Below the pieces are notes generated by a model that saw nothing but the letters and a program-made list of their open reading frames with translations, made no database searches and was not told where the DNA came from. Below, piece by piece: positions 54,401 to 63,250 of a stretch of DNA of 64,000 nt; position 1 is the stretch's first letter, and each line of letters opens with the position of its first letter. The DNA is from CAVYUC01 sp963771595. Its GTDB lineage: Bacteria > Bacteroidota > Bacteroidia > Bacteroidales > Prolixibacteraceae. Location: the NCBI GenBank assembly GCA_963771595.1, contig CAVYUC010000033.1:202966-266965 (forward strand). The letters are read 5' to 3'. The position numbers were made by a program, and so were the translations under genes.

Positions 54401-55993
54401 ATGAAGTACCTGCTTACCTGTATCTTTTTTGCAGCAACATTTCCCCTCTTTTCACAGCAAGTTAATCCCAATCCGTGGGTGATGAGCCCAAAACCCGGAG
54501 CGGACATTACATATACAAATCCTGTTATACCGGGTTTTTATTCCGACCCGAGCGTATGCAGGGTTGGTGACGATTATTACCTCATCACCAGCACCTTTGA
54601 ATTTTTTCCGGGAGTTCCTGTTTTTCACAGTAAAGATTTAATTCACTGGGAACAAATTGGCCACTGCATTCACCGAAAGGAGCAAATTCCTGAAAACCTG
54701 AATATTTTTGCGGCCACTTTACGCTACCATAACGGCACTTTTTATATGATCACCACCAATGTTTCAACAAAAGGTAATTTTTTCGTCACCGCCAGTGATC
54801 CTGCCGGACCTTGGTCTGACCCGGTTTGGATTGATATACAAGGCATTGACCCGGACCTGTTTTTCGATGATGATGGACGTACCTATGTCATTTCTTCCAA
54901 TTTCGAACTTACTGAAATTGATTTGAAATCCGGACAATTAATTGGAGAGAAACAAAAAGTGTGGTTTGGTGCCGGCGGGCGATATCCGGAGGCGCCGCAT
55001 ATTTACAAAAAAGATGGATTTTACTACCTGATGGCCGCAGAAGGTGGAACGGAGGAAGCACATTCAGTTACCATTTCCCGGAGCAATTCAATTTGGGGGC
55101 CGTACGTTAATAATCCCGCCAATCCTATTGCCGCGCATGCCAATGTAGCCGGAATGGGTTTGCCTATTCAGGGTGTTGGTCATGCTGATATTGTGCAGGC
55201 ACACAACGGCAGCTGGTGGATGGTTATTCACGGATACCGCAGCGTAACCGGTTATCCGCCGCACCATATCCTTGGCCGTGAAACCTGTCTGGTGCCGGTG
55301 AGCTGGCCCGAAGGCAGCTGGCCAATTGTTAACGGCAACGGAACTGTTCCGGTAAAACTATCCGTCCCTACTCTGCCACAGGTTACTTTTGAACCCAAAC
55401 CGGCACTTACAGAATTCGATACAAAAGAACTGGGAATGGAATGGAACACCATTCAGCCACCCAATGAAAATAATTTTGATCTAAAACCTGAAAAGGGGAC
55501 ACTTTCCCTGACAGGTTCGGCTTTAAAAATTGGAGAAAACGGAAATCCGGCATTTATTGGCCGCCGCCTGACTGACATTCAATTTTCCGCCACCACGCGT
55601 TTAAATTTCAATCCTAAAAATGACAATGAGGAAGCAGGAATCATTCTTCTGAATAATGGTTCTCATTTTGACCTGCTGGTTTCAGCAAGAAAAGGGCAAA
55701 GATACCTGGTGGTGAAACTTCAATTTGGGCAAACAATTTATCAGTCGGAGGAAATTGCGCTGAAACCCGGAGCGGTTGACCTGAGAATTGAAGGTACCGG
55801 ACCTGAATTTATATTCTCTTTCAGCCAAAACGGGACAGATTTTAAAACAGTAGAAAAAGCAGATGCCCGGTTTTTAAGTACGGAAACTGTAGGCTGGTTT
55901 ACAGGAGTGTATGTTGGGTTATATGCAAGCGGCAATGGAGTTGTTTCAAAAGCAAAAGCCACTTACGACTGGTTCGAATACACAGGAAAATAG
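54401..55993 (+). CDS. GH43-family beta-xylosidase / alpha-arabinofuranosidase
   Basis: 530 residues with a signal peptide (to about residue 19, LFSQ). A five-bladed propeller (about 35-330) carries the GH43 triad: Asp49 in GFYSDPSVCRVGDDYYLI, Asp150 in QGIDPDLFFDDDG and Glu197 in RYPEAPHIYKKDG. The C-terminal concanavalin-like domain (about 345-528, FIGRRLTDIQFSATTRL) is usual for xylosidase members. It should trim xylose or arabinose from hemicellulose, probably in the periplasm since no T9SS CTD is present. It stands alone, with a -7 box upstream and a shared terminator downstream. It fits the pentose theme of the region but is not linked to the gntR operon. Confidence 0.93.
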   Translation: MKYLLTCIFFAATFPLFSQQVNPNPWVMSPKPGADITYTNPVIPGFYSDPSVCRVGDDYYLITSTFEFFPGVPVFHSKDLIHWEQIGHCIHRKEQIPENLNIFAATLRYHNGTFYMITTNVSTKGNFFVTASDPAGPWSDPVWIDIQGIDPDLFFDDDGRTYVISSNFELTEIDLKSGQLIGEKQKVWFGAGGRYPEAPHIYKKDGFYYLMAAEGGTEEAHSVTISRSNSIWGPYVNNPANPIAAHANVAGMGLPIQGVGHADIVQAHNGSWWMVIHGYRSVTGYPPHHILGRETCLVPVSWPEGSWPIVNGNGTVPVKLSVPTLPQVTFEPKPALTEFDTKELGMEWNTIQPPNENNFDLKPEKGTLSLTGSALKIGENGNPAFIGRRLTDIQFSATTRLNFNPKNDNEEAGIILLNNGSHFDLLVSARKGQRYLVVKLQFGQTIYQSEEIALKPGAVDLRIEGTGPEFIFSFSQNGTDFKTVEKADARFLSTETVGWFTGVYVGLYASGNGVVSKAKATYDWFEYTGK

Positions 55994-56056
55994 AAGTTTT
56001 ATTATCCTTTTTCCTTCCGGCAGCTGAAGTATTTGGAAGGATGAAGGTCACAAAAT

Positions 56057-56092
56057 AGAAAAACCGGTTACTTTTCAGCAACCGGTTTTTCT
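56057..56092. terminator. Bidirectional terminator between GH43 gene and sucD
   Basis: AGAAAAACCGGTT and AACCGGTTTTTCT form a perfect 13-bp stem with a 10-nt loop, T-rich on both sides, between convergent genes. Confidence 0.85.
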
Positions 56093-56159
56093 ATTTTATT
56101 AATGTGGAATTTTTGTAAAGTCCGGGCTCTCATTTTCCTGCTTCACAAGGATAAGTGGC

Positions 56160-57029
56160 CTATCCCAATTTCTCTTTCACCAATCCGGGAATTTCACCGG
56201 GTTCTTTTGCCACCGGAACACCAGCTTCGTTAAAAGCTTTAATTTTTTCTTCGGCAGTACCTGAACCACTGGAAATAATGGCGCCTGCATGTCCCATCCG
56301 TTTTCCGGGAGGAGCCGATTGACCGGCAATAAATGCCACCACCGGTTTTGTCATGTTTTCCTTGATGTATTTAGCTGCCTTTTCTTCTGCATCACCACCA
56401 ATTTCGCCAATTAAAACTACTGCATCTGTTTCCGGATCATTTTCGTACATCTCCAGCAAATCAATAAAATACAGTCCTGAAACCGGATCACCGCCTATTC
56501 CAACACAGGTAGTCTGCCCAAGTCCGTTTTCGGTAAGCATGTTTACCACTTCGTATGTCAATGTTCCCGAACGCGAAATCAGACCCACATTCCCTTTTTT
56601 GAATATCATTGCCGGAAGAATTCCAATTAAACACTCATCGGGGGTAATTAATCCGGGGCAGTTGGCGCCGATGAGTTTGGTACCGTTTTGTTTTAAAATT
56701 GGCATCACTTTAATCATGTCCTGAACCGGAACACCTTCGGTGATACAAACCACCAGCTCGACACCGGCGTAACTTGCTTCCAGAATAGCATCACCGGCAA
56801 AAGGAGCAGGAACAAAAATTACCGATGCATTGGCTCCGGTTGCATTTACTGCCTCTTCTACCGTATTAAAAACAGGGATTCCGCCAACATCACTTCCCCC
56901 TTTTCCGGGTGAGATTCCGCCAACAATATTGGTTCCGTAATCTTTCATTTTTGAAGTATGAAAAGCGCCGTCGCGACCGGTAATTCCCTGAACCAATACT
57001 TTGGTTTGTTTATTTATTAATATACTCAT
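56160..57029 (-). CDS. sucD: Succinyl-CoA synthetase, alpha subunit
   Basis: 289 residues. TCA-cycle enzyme that makes ATP or GTP from succinyl-CoA. The CoA-binding N-terminal part shows VQGITGRDGAFHT and GGISPGKGG. The phosphorylated histidine is His247 in GKRMGHAGAIISSG, and the GANCPGLI segment is intact. It follows sucC in the same direction. The 84-bp gap between them contains a 7-nt tandem repeat. Confidence 0.98.
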   Translation of the reverse strand: MSILINKQTKVLVQGITGRDGAFHTSKMKDYGTNIVGGISPGKGGSDVGGIPVFNTVEEAVNATGANASVIFVPAPFAGDAILEASYAGVELVVCITEGVPVQDMIKVMPILKQNGTKLIGANCPGLITPDECLIGILPAMIFKKGNVGLISRSGTLTYEVVNMLTENGLGQTTCVGIGGDPVSGLYFIDLLEMYENDPETDAVVLIGEIGGDAEEKAAKYIKENMTKPVVAFIAGQSAPPGKRMGHAGAIISSGSGTAEEKIKAFNEAGVPVAKEPGEIPGLVKEKLG

Positions 57030-57038
57030 TCTCTTAAT

Positions 57039-57112
57039 CTTTGAACTTTAAACCTTAATCTTTAAACCTTAAACTTTGAACTCTGAACTTTGAACCTGAA
57101 TTTTAACCCTGA
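57039..57112. repeat. 7-nt tandem repeat (CTTTGAA type) between sucC and sucD
   Basis: Eight units keep an exact 7-nt period from 57039 to 57094: CTTTGAA, CTTTAAA, CCTTAAT, CTTTAAA, CCTTAAA, CTTTGAA, CTCTGAA, CTTTGAA. Decayed units run on to the sucC stop. The array fills almost the whole intercistronic gap. Confidence 0.85.
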
Positions 57113-57113
57113 A

Positions 57114-58247
57114 CTACTTCTTACTCAGCTCAATTGCTTTTTGCGCAGCTTCGCTCATGGTTGAAACAGTTGGTAATCCATATTCCTTAATAATTTCGAG
57201 GCCTTCTTTCGCATTTGTTCCCGAAAGGCGAATTACTATCGGCACTTTGGTGTCAATGGTTTTCATGGCTGCAACCAACCCGCGGGCAACATCATCGCAA
57301 CGGGTTATACCACCAAAAATGTTTATCATAACTGCTTCAACATTTTTATCGCTCAGCAGAATATTCATGGCATCCACCACTTTCTGCGGATTGGAAGAAC
57401 CACCAATATCCAGGAAATTTGCCGGGTCGCCGCCATACAATTTAATCATGTCCATGGTGGCCATTGCCAGTCCGGCGCCGTTCACCATGCACCCGATGTT
57501 TCCATCCAGTTTAATGTATGATAGTCCTTTTTCGTTGGCATCAATTTCTTTTTGCTCATCTTCGGTAACTTCGCGCATTCCCAGCACTTCACGCTGACGG
57601 AACAATGCATTGTCATCGAAATTCATTTTACCATCGATGGCCAAAACCTGGTTATCAGGAGTTAATACGAGTGGGTTGATTTCAGCCAGCGAAGAATCGG
57701 TTTCAACATACAACTGGTACAATTTAACCAGAATTGATGCAGCCTGACGCACTTCTTTCGGTCCCCTGAAGAGTTGCAGCGCAATTTTGCGGGCCTGCCA
57801 GTCCATCAATCCCATAGTAGGGTCGATAGACATTTTAATGATCTTCTCCGGTGAAACGCGGGCCACTTCTTCAATTTCCACGCCCCCTTCGGCACTGGCC
57901 ATTAAAGTTACCGACTTGGAATTCCGATCGTTGATTAACCCCACGTAGAATTCTTTTTGAATGTCCACTGCATCGGCAACCAATACTTTCTCCACCGTTA
58001 AACCTTTGATGTCCATTCCCAGAATTTGTCCGGCCTTCTCAACCGCTTCCTGTTTTGTTTTTGCCAATTTTACACCTCCGGCTTTTCCGCGGCCGCCCAC
58101 ATGTACCTGGGCTTTTACAACTCTCAGCTTGTTGTCGTTGGGGACATTCGCTTCAACTTCTTCCACCGTGTGGCAAACTACCCCATCCGGAACAGGAATC
58201 CCGTACTTCCTGAATAAATTTCGGGCTTGATATTCGTGAATCTTCAT
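57114..58247 (-). CDS. sucC: Succinyl-CoA synthetase, beta subunit
   Basis: 377 residues. ATP-grasp subunit that binds nucleotide and succinate. MKIHEYQARNLFRKYGIPVP is the standard start. VKAQVHVGGRGKAGGVKLA is the ATP-grasp lysine region, and LAEINPLVLTPD, NGAGLAMATMDMIKLYGG and NIFGGITRCDDVARG complete the family set. It is the first gene of the sucC-sucD operon, with an exact -7 box 40 nt upstream. Confidence 0.98.
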   Translation of the reverse strand: MKIHEYQARNLFRKYGIPVPDGVVCHTVEEVEANVPNDNKLRVVKAQVHVGGRGKAGGVKLAKTKQEAVEKAGQILGMDIKGLTVEKVLVADAVDIQKEFYVGLINDRNSKSVTLMASAEGGVEIEEVARVSPEKIIKMSIDPTMGLMDWQARKIALQLFRGPKEVRQAASILVKLYQLYVETDSSLAEINPLVLTPDNQVLAIDGKMNFDDNALFRQREVLGMREVTEDEQKEIDANEKGLSYIKLDGNIGCMVNGAGLAMATMDMIKLYGGDPANFLDIGGSSNPQKVVDAMNILLSDKNVEAVMINIFGGITRCDDVARGLVAAMKTIDTKVPIVIRLSGTNAKEGLEIIKEYGLPTVSTMSEAAQKAIELSKK

Positions 58248-58286
58248 TTTAATGTTTTAGAATGTATGAAGTAAAAAAATAATTGA

Positions 58287-58294
58287 CAAAAGTA
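58287..58294 (-). promoter_or_regulatory. -7 box of sucC-sucD
   Basis: TACTTTTG on the minus strand fits TAnnTTTG exactly and ends 40 nt before the sucC start, giving a short leader. Confidence 0.45.
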
Positions 58295-58448
58295 CCAATT
58301 ATTAAAATTTTAAACTCATAAATAGCTGTCTTTTTTCATGACATTTTGCAGGTACAGAACAAGAACAAGAGTTCACCATCCTCAATTTTGAACAGTTTCT
58401 GATACCGATGTTGTTTTGCGAAATTGCAGATGGCTCATTTTTTTCGAT

Positions 58449-58456
58449 TAGATTTG
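58449..58456 (+). promoter_or_regulatory. -7 box of the SIS-domain gene
   Basis: TAGATTTG fits TAnnTTTG exactly, with a TTG 22 nt upstream (58424-58426) and the ATG 20 nt downstream. Confidence 0.45.
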
Positions 58457-58475
58457 CGTCAAATTTCATTTTAAA

Positions 58476-59132
58476 ATGGAAGATATAATCCGAAAAGTAA
58501 TAGAACAGGAAGCAGAAGCGATTAAAAATATTCCAGTGGGCCACGAAATTGTTTTGGCCGTTGACCTGATTTACCATCAGGTACATCAAAAACGGGGAAA
58601 ACTTGTGGCCAGCGGTATGGGAAAAGCAGGGCAAATTGCCCAAAATATTGCCACTACATTCAGCTCAACGGGTACACCGTCTGTTTTTCTTCACCCCAGC
58701 GATTCGCAGCATGGTGATTTGGGTGTGCTTCAGGAAAACGATATTCTGCTGTTAATTTCCAATTCAGGAAAAACAAGGGAAATTCTCGAACTGGTTGATT
58801 TGGCAGAAAACCTGCACCCGGGTTTACCGCTCATTGTCATTACAGGAAATCCGGAAAGCCTGCTGGCTAAAAGTGCCGATGCATTTATTTATACCGGCAA
58901 CCCCGATGAAGTTTGTCCGCTTGGCTTAACACCCACCACTTCAACTACAGTAATGACCGTAATCGGCGATGCACTGGTGGTATCGCTTATGAAAAAAATA
59001 GAATTCTCCAGCGGTGATTATGCCAAACGGCACCATGGGGGTTACCTGGGAGATAAATCACGATTGCAGGCAGGTTCGTTGTTTGCCCAGGTTCAGAATC
59101 GTATTGAAAATAAAGAAGAAGATAAGGAGTAA
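58476..59132 (+). CDS. SIS-domain sugar-phosphate isomerase, KdsD-like without CBS domains
   Basis: 218 residues made of one SIS domain. It has the KdsD/KpsF-type pattern: KLVASGMGKAGQIAQNIATT, FLHPSDSQHGDLG (ligand-binding Ser/His), LLLISNSGKTREILELV, and TTSTTVMTVIGDALVVSLM. Arabinose-5-phosphate isomerase makes the precursor of Kdo; the classical enzyme has two C-terminal CBS domains, which are missing here. The alternative is 6-phospho-3-hexuloisomerase, but the SQHGDLG region favours KdsD. kdsB lies in the same window but 52 kb away. The isochorismatase gene follows 4 bp after the stop. Confidence 0.82.
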   Translation: MEDIIRKVIEQEAEAIKNIPVGHEIVLAVDLIYHQVHQKRGKLVASGMGKAGQIAQNIATTFSSTGTPSVFLHPSDSQHGDLGVLQENDILLLISNSGKTREILELVDLAENLHPGLPLIVITGNPESLLAKSADAFIYTGNPDEVCPLGLTPTTSTTVMTVIGDALVVSLMKKIEFSSGDYAKRHHGGYLGDKSRLQAGSLFAQVQNRIENKEEDKE

Positions 59133-59136
59133 AAAC

Positions 59137-59679
59137 ATGCGCATTACAAAAGAAAATTCAGCAGGACTTATTATTGACATGCAGGAAAAGTTGTTCCCGG
59201 TGATGTGGGAAAAAGATATGTTGCTGAAAAACTGTCAGATTTTAATTCAGGGATTGAATGAATTAGCTGTTCCTTTGATTGCAACACAGCAATACACAAA
59301 AGGTCTGGGAGAAACAATTGGTGAAATTGGTAATGTCCTGCCTGATTTTTCTTTTATAGAAAAAAGAGCTTTTAGTTGCTGCGATGAACCGACCGTTTTT
59401 GAAAAGTTAAATACGATTGCCGTCAAAAATATCATCATTTGCGGAATTGAATCACATGTGTGTGTATTGCAAACCGCCATAGATTTTAAGGCAGCCGGAT
59501 TTAATCCGGTGGTGGTTGTTGATTGTATTTCATCGCGGAGCAGCCGGAATGTTGAAATTGCCAAAGAGCGCTTCCGGTTCGAAAACATTTTGATGACTTC
59601 TGCCGAATCTATTTTATTTGAATTAACACGAACTTCGGGAGCACCTGAATTTCGTGCCATTTCGAAACTGGTAAGATAA
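59137..59679 (+). CDS. Isochorismatase-family cysteine hydrolase
   Basis: 180 residues from the ATG at 59137. A real Shine-Dalgarno (AAGGAG, 59124-59129) inside the end of the upstream gene decides this start over the longer open frame. The catalytic triad is present: Asp14 in LIIDMQEKL, Lys76 in FIEKRAFSC and Cys109 in CGIESHVCV, with the family cis-peptide region before Cys. Members hydrolyse isochorismate, nicotinamide or other amides; the short form with this motif set is usually uncharacterised. It is probably translationally coupled to the SIS gene, but no shared pathway is obvious. Confidence 0.9.
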   Translation: MRITKENSAGLIIDMQEKLFPVMWEKDMLLKNCQILIQGLNELAVPLIATQQYTKGLGETIGEIGNVLPDFSFIEKRAFSCCDEPTVFEKLNTIAVKNIIICGIESHVCVLQTAIDFKAAGFNPVVVVDCISSRSSRNVEIAKERFRFENILMTSAESILFELTRTSGAPEFRAISKLVR

Positions 59680-59726
59680 TTTTGGGTACTTTAAATTCTG
59701 AATTCATTATTAATGCCTGCATCCGG

Positions 59727-60851
59727 TTACCCGATAAAATCCATGTAGTTTTCAGGAGTGATTAATTTAAAGTTTGTATTGGCATAAGCAGTTGAAAAAC
59801 TTTTAGGCAACCGGGATTTGGCATTTTTGTTCCACTTAAATTCATAAGTATCCAGCTGTCCATCATGCTCTTCAATATAATCGATTTCCTGCTGACGGGT
59901 TGTCCTCCAAAAATAGGTATTATAAAATAAACGGTTGTATTCAATTTTTTTTCTTCGCTCTGCTATCAAATAATTTTCCCAAAGCGCACCTGTATCTTCT
60001 CTTAAATTTAAAGGTGAAAACTTGTTTAACAAAGCATTTCTGACTCCTAAATCAACAAAATAAATTTTCTTTGAGTATTTAAGTTCATTTCGAAGGTTTC
60101 GCGAAAATGAACCTAACCTGAAAATGATAAATGCTTCTTCCAGCATCAAAATATATCTTTCTATTGTCTGTTTATCTATTTGAACCAATTGCGACAATTC
60201 GCGAAATGAAACCTGATTTCCAACCTGCAAAGCCAAAGCTTTTAGTAAATTTTCAATTGCATCAGGTTTTCTTATTTCCTTCAATGCAAAAATATCCTTA
60301 TACAAATAATCAGAAATCAACTCCATTAAAATTTCCTTTTCATTTCCCGGGTGATTAAGTACTTCAGGATAAGAACCGTAAATTAAACGCTGTTCAAGAT
60401 TACTTAGCACCTGCACAATACCATAGTGCTGAAATATTTCCTGAAAAGAAACAGGATACAGCTTGTATGTCCATTTTCTGCCTGTCATCGATTCCTTTAA
60501 CCGATCGGTAAGTTCAAACGAACTGGAGCCTGTAACAATGAGTTGAATATCCTTGCAACTGTCATGAATGATTTTAAGAGATAAACCTGTATTTTCAATT
60601 CGTTGGGCTTCGTCAATGAATACCATTGTGCCTTTTGGAAATATTTCCTTTGCCCTTGTACTGTTTATTTTTTCCAGTAGCGTTCTGTCTTCCGGATTAT
60701 CAGCATTCAACCAAATAATCTTTTTTGTTAATGATTCACTGATTTGTCTAAGTAATGTTGTTTTACCAACTTGCCTTGCCCCCAGGACAACAATTGTTTT
60801 TCCGGTAAATAATTTATTAAAAATTATTTCTTCAAGTTTACGCTTTATCAT
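59727..60851 (-). CDS. ATP-binding protein, AAA_14 / DUF4143 family
   Basis: 374 residues from the ATG at 60851; the open frame upstream runs through an inverted repeat and is unlikely to be coding. P-loop VVLGARQVGKTT (about 21-32), Walker B TMVFIDEAQRIE, sensor motif LIVTGSSSFEL and the GRKWTYKLYPVSFQEI segment define the AAA_14 part. The DUF4143 C-terminal half contains WENYLIAERRKKIEYN and the nuclease-like YFWRTTRQQEIDYIEE and YEFKWNKNA. The family is very common and scattered in Bacteroidota, with no established function; E-x-D and ExK residues in the C-terminus look like a restriction-type fold. Confidence 0.9.
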   Translation of the reverse strand: MIKRKLEEIIFNKLFTGKTIVVLGARQVGKTTLLRQISESLTKKIIWLNADNPEDRTLLEKINSTRAKEIFPKGTMVFIDEAQRIENTGLSLKIIHDSCKDIQLIVTGSSSFELTDRLKESMTGRKWTYKLYPVSFQEIFQHYGIVQVLSNLEQRLIYGSYPEVLNHPGNEKEILMELISDYLYKDIFALKEIRKPDAIENLLKALALQVGNQVSFRELSQLVQIDKQTIERYILMLEEAFIIFRLGSFSRNLRNELKYSKKIYFVDLGVRNALLNKFSPLNLREDTGALWENYLIAERRKKIEYNRLFYNTYFWRTTRQQEIDYIEEHDGQLDTYEFKWNKNAKSRLPKSFSTAYANTNFKLITPENYMDFIG

Positions 60852-60854
60852 TTT

Positions 60855-60904
60855 TGTCGTATATAATCGCCAAATATACGTTTTTTTGTCGATTATATAC
60901 GACA
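60855..60904. promoter_or_regulatory. Perfect 15-bp inverted repeat directly upstream of the DUF4143 ATPase
   Basis: TGTCGTATATAATCG (60855-60869) and CGATTATATACGACA (60890-60904) are exact complements with a 20-nt spacer, which itself contains ATATACG. The near arm starts 3 bp upstream of the start codon. Suits an autoregulatory operator or a leader hairpin blocking translation. Confidence 0.65.
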
Positions 60905-60991
60905 TAATTACCAATTGATATCTGCTGATTTTGTAATTATCAGAGGTCATACTAAAAATATTTTTAATTTCGCAACAAAATAAATTTAGTT

Positions 60992-61753
60992 ATGCTTGAA
61001 ATCTGTGCCATCGCTTCGGGAAGTAACGGTAACTGCTATTATATTGGAAATGAAAAAGATGCCGTATTAATTGACGCAGGCATTTCATGCAAACAAATTG
61101 TAAAACGGATGGCAGCCCGTGATTTAGACATCGAAAAAATTAAAGCTGTATTTATTACACACGAACACAGCGACCATCTAAGAGGAGCAAGAGTAACTGC
61201 CAAAAAACTGCGGGTTCCGGTATATATGACCGCCAAAACTTATGTTGCCTCTTACAACAACCTGAAACCTGATTATCCCCGTTTTTTTGAACCGGGTGAT
61301 GTAACTGAAGTTGGGTTATTCAAAATTCATTCATTTTTAAAGAATCACGATGCCTCTGATCCCTGTTCTTTTCGTGTGGAATATTCGGGTAAAAATATTG
61401 GTATTTTCACCGACATTGGTGAACCCTGCGAGAATGTAAAACTGCATTTGCAAAAGTGTGACGCCCTTTTCCTTGAAACAAATTACGATGAAACCATGCT
61501 TCGCGAAGGCCGCTATCCCTATTACCTGAAACAACGCATTTTGTCGGATTTCGGCCATTTATCAAACCTGCAGGCGTTGAAACTCTTACAGGAATTTGCA
61601 GGATTGAATCTCAAACACGTTTTTCTCAGCCATCTTTCGGCAGAAAACAATACTCCCGAAATTGCTTTCGAAACATTAAAGGTTCTTCAAAATAAATACG
61701 AATTGCGGCTCACCTCCCGGTTCGACGCTGCAGATGTTTGTGAAATTATATAA
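60992..61753 (+). CDS. Metallo-beta-lactamase-fold hydrolase (YycJ/WalJ-like)
   Basis: 253 residues. The start MLEICAIASGSNGNCYYIG and the zinc motif THEHSDHLRG (His57, His59, Asp61, His62) mark the YycJ-type branch of the superfamily. Further metal ligands are likely in FLKNHDASDPCSF, IFTDIGEP and FLSHLSAENNTPE. Members are proposed exonucleases in DNA repair or cell-wall-linked functions; the exact substrate is uncertain. It is divergent from the DUF4143 ATPase and converges on lysC. Confidence 0.9.
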   Translation: MLEICAIASGSNGNCYYIGNEKDAVLIDAGISCKQIVKRMAARDLDIEKIKAVFITHEHSDHLRGARVTAKKLRVPVYMTAKTYVASYNNLKPDYPRFFEPGDVTEVGLFKIHSFLKNHDASDPCSFRVEYSGKNIGIFTDIGEPCENVKLHLQKCDALFLETNYDETMLREGRYPYYLKQRILSDFGHLSNLQALKLLQEFAGLNLKHVFLSHLSAENNTPEIAFETLKVLQNKYELRLTSRFDAADVCEII

Positions 61754-61784
61754 AAGAATATCTCCAACCAAAAGGATTACAATT

Positions 61785-61820
61785 AAAAAGCGGCTGCTTT
61801 AATAAAACAACCGCCTTTTA
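61785..61820 (-). terminator. Terminator of lysC
   Basis: On the minus strand GCGGTTG pairs with CAGCCGC (one U-G pair) around an A/T-rich loop, followed by TTTTT. It lies directly beyond the lysC stop. Confidence 0.65.
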
Positions 61821-61823
61821 TCG

Positions 61824-63143
61824 TTAATTCATATTAAGCAGATTATCGCTCAGCGCCTGCAACGTTTTTTTCTTTTGCGAATTAGGCACAAGTACCGAAA
61901 TGTTATGCCGGCTCCCGCCGTAAGAAATCATTCGGATCGGTATTCCATCGAGTGCATTAAATACTTTCGAAGCAAAACCGGTTTCCTCGCGGATAATATC
62001 GCCAACGATGCACACAATTGACATGTCGTAGTCCACTTCAACTGTTCCGAATTTATCCAGTTCCCTTTTTATTTTTTCAAGTTTTTCAGTGTTGTCAATA
62101 GTCAGTGAAACTGCAACTTCCGAAGTGGAAATCATATCGATGGGCGTTTTGTATTTCTCAAAAATCTTAAATACATTTTTAAGAAAACCATAAGCCATCA
62201 ACATTCGCCCCGACCTGATTTTCACCGCCGTAATTCCGTCTTTTGCAGCCACTGCTTTAATCCCCGAACCATCGGATTCAGAAGTAATTAAAGTACCGCT
62301 GTCATCAGGATTCATTGTATTTTTCAGGCGCACCGGGATATTCTGAACGCGTGCCGGAAGTACGGTTTGCGGGTGTAAAATTTTCGCACCAAAATAAGCC
62401 AGCTCTGCCGCTTCATTAAACGAGAGTTGCTCAATTTTCTTTGTCTTGTCAACAAAACGCGGATCATTGTTGTGGAATCCGTCAATATCTGTCCAAATCT
62501 GGATTTCTTCTGCATCAATTGCTGCTCCAATTAGTGAAGCAGTGTAATCGCTCCCACCGCGCTGCAGGTTATCAATTTCTCCTTCTGCATTGCGGCAAAT
62601 AAAACCCTGTGTAATGTAATAGTCCGAATCCCCGACTTGCTGCATTACAGGTTGTATGTTTTTTCTTATATGTTGTAAATCAGCTGATTTATCCTCATCA
62701 ATACGCATAAAATCGAGAGCCGGAAGCAACTTTGTATTGAAACCATTTTCAATCATTAAAAGCGTAAAAAGCTGTGTTGAAATTAATTCGCCCTGCGCCA
62801 GAATGGCATTTTCAGCAGCAAGATTAAAACTTCCGGAAGTAAATGATTTTATTGTATCGAAACTTTCTTTTACCACTTCCGATCCTTTGTGTACATTTTC
62901 TTCTTTCTCAAAAAGCTCCGTGACCACTTTTTTGTATTTGGCTTCCAGGTTTCCGATGAAAATTCGTGCTGTATCTTTATTCTTTTTTTGAAGATATCCG
63001 GCTATTTCGACCAGCGAATTTGTGGTTCCTGACATGGCAGAAAGCACCACAATTTTTTGTTCTCCGTCAGTAATGATTTTCATTACGGCCCTCATGTTCT
63101 CCGGCGAACCAACCGATGTTCCGCCAAATTTTAAAACTTTCAT
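61824..63143 (-). CDS. lysC: Aspartate kinase (monofunctional)
   Basis: 439 residues from the ATG at 63143, where MKVLKFGGTSVGSPENM, the universal aspartokinase start, begins. It phosphorylates aspartate for the Lys/Thr/Met/DAP pathway. LSAMSGTTNSLVEIA, GELISTQLF, QRGGSDYTASLIG and WTDIDGFHNNDPR are the kinase core motifs. The C-terminal third has two ACT-like regions (TAVKIRSGRMLMAYGFLKN, VDYDMSIVCIVGD, GIPIRMISYGGS) that mediate feedback inhibition. No homoserine dehydrogenase domain follows, unlike the fused enzymes of enteric bacteria and many Bacteroidota. Confidence 0.96.
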   Translation of the reverse strand: MKVLKFGGTSVGSPENMRAVMKIITDGEQKIVVLSAMSGTTNSLVEIAGYLQKKNKDTARIFIGNLEAKYKKVVTELFEKEENVHKGSEVVKESFDTIKSFTSGSFNLAAENAILAQGELISTQLFTLLMIENGFNTKLLPALDFMRIDEDKSADLQHIRKNIQPVMQQVGDSDYYITQGFICRNAEGEIDNLQRGGSDYTASLIGAAIDAEEIQIWTDIDGFHNNDPRFVDKTKKIEQLSFNEAAELAYFGAKILHPQTVLPARVQNIPVRLKNTMNPDDSGTLITSESDGSGIKAVAAKDGITAVKIRSGRMLMAYGFLKNVFKIFEKYKTPIDMISTSEVAVSLTIDNTEKLEKIKRELDKFGTVEVDYDMSIVCIVGDIIREETGFASKVFNALDGIPIRMISYGGSRHNISVLVPNSQKKKTLQALSDNLLNMN

Positions 63144-63164
63144 AATAGCTTGTTTTTGTAATTG

Positions 63165-63193
63165 CAAATATGAATAATTTTTTAATGTTTCAA
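63165..63193 (-). promoter_or_regulatory. Candidate lysC promoter
   Basis: On the minus strand TTG (63193-63191), an 18-nt spacer and CATATTTG (63172-63165) approximate the Bacteroidota promoter, one mismatch from TAnnTTTG. Confidence 0.35.
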
Positions 63194-63250
63194 CTAAAAA
63201 CACTTTTCATTTTGAATAAGTATTCAGCACAATTGAATATTTATAATGTA

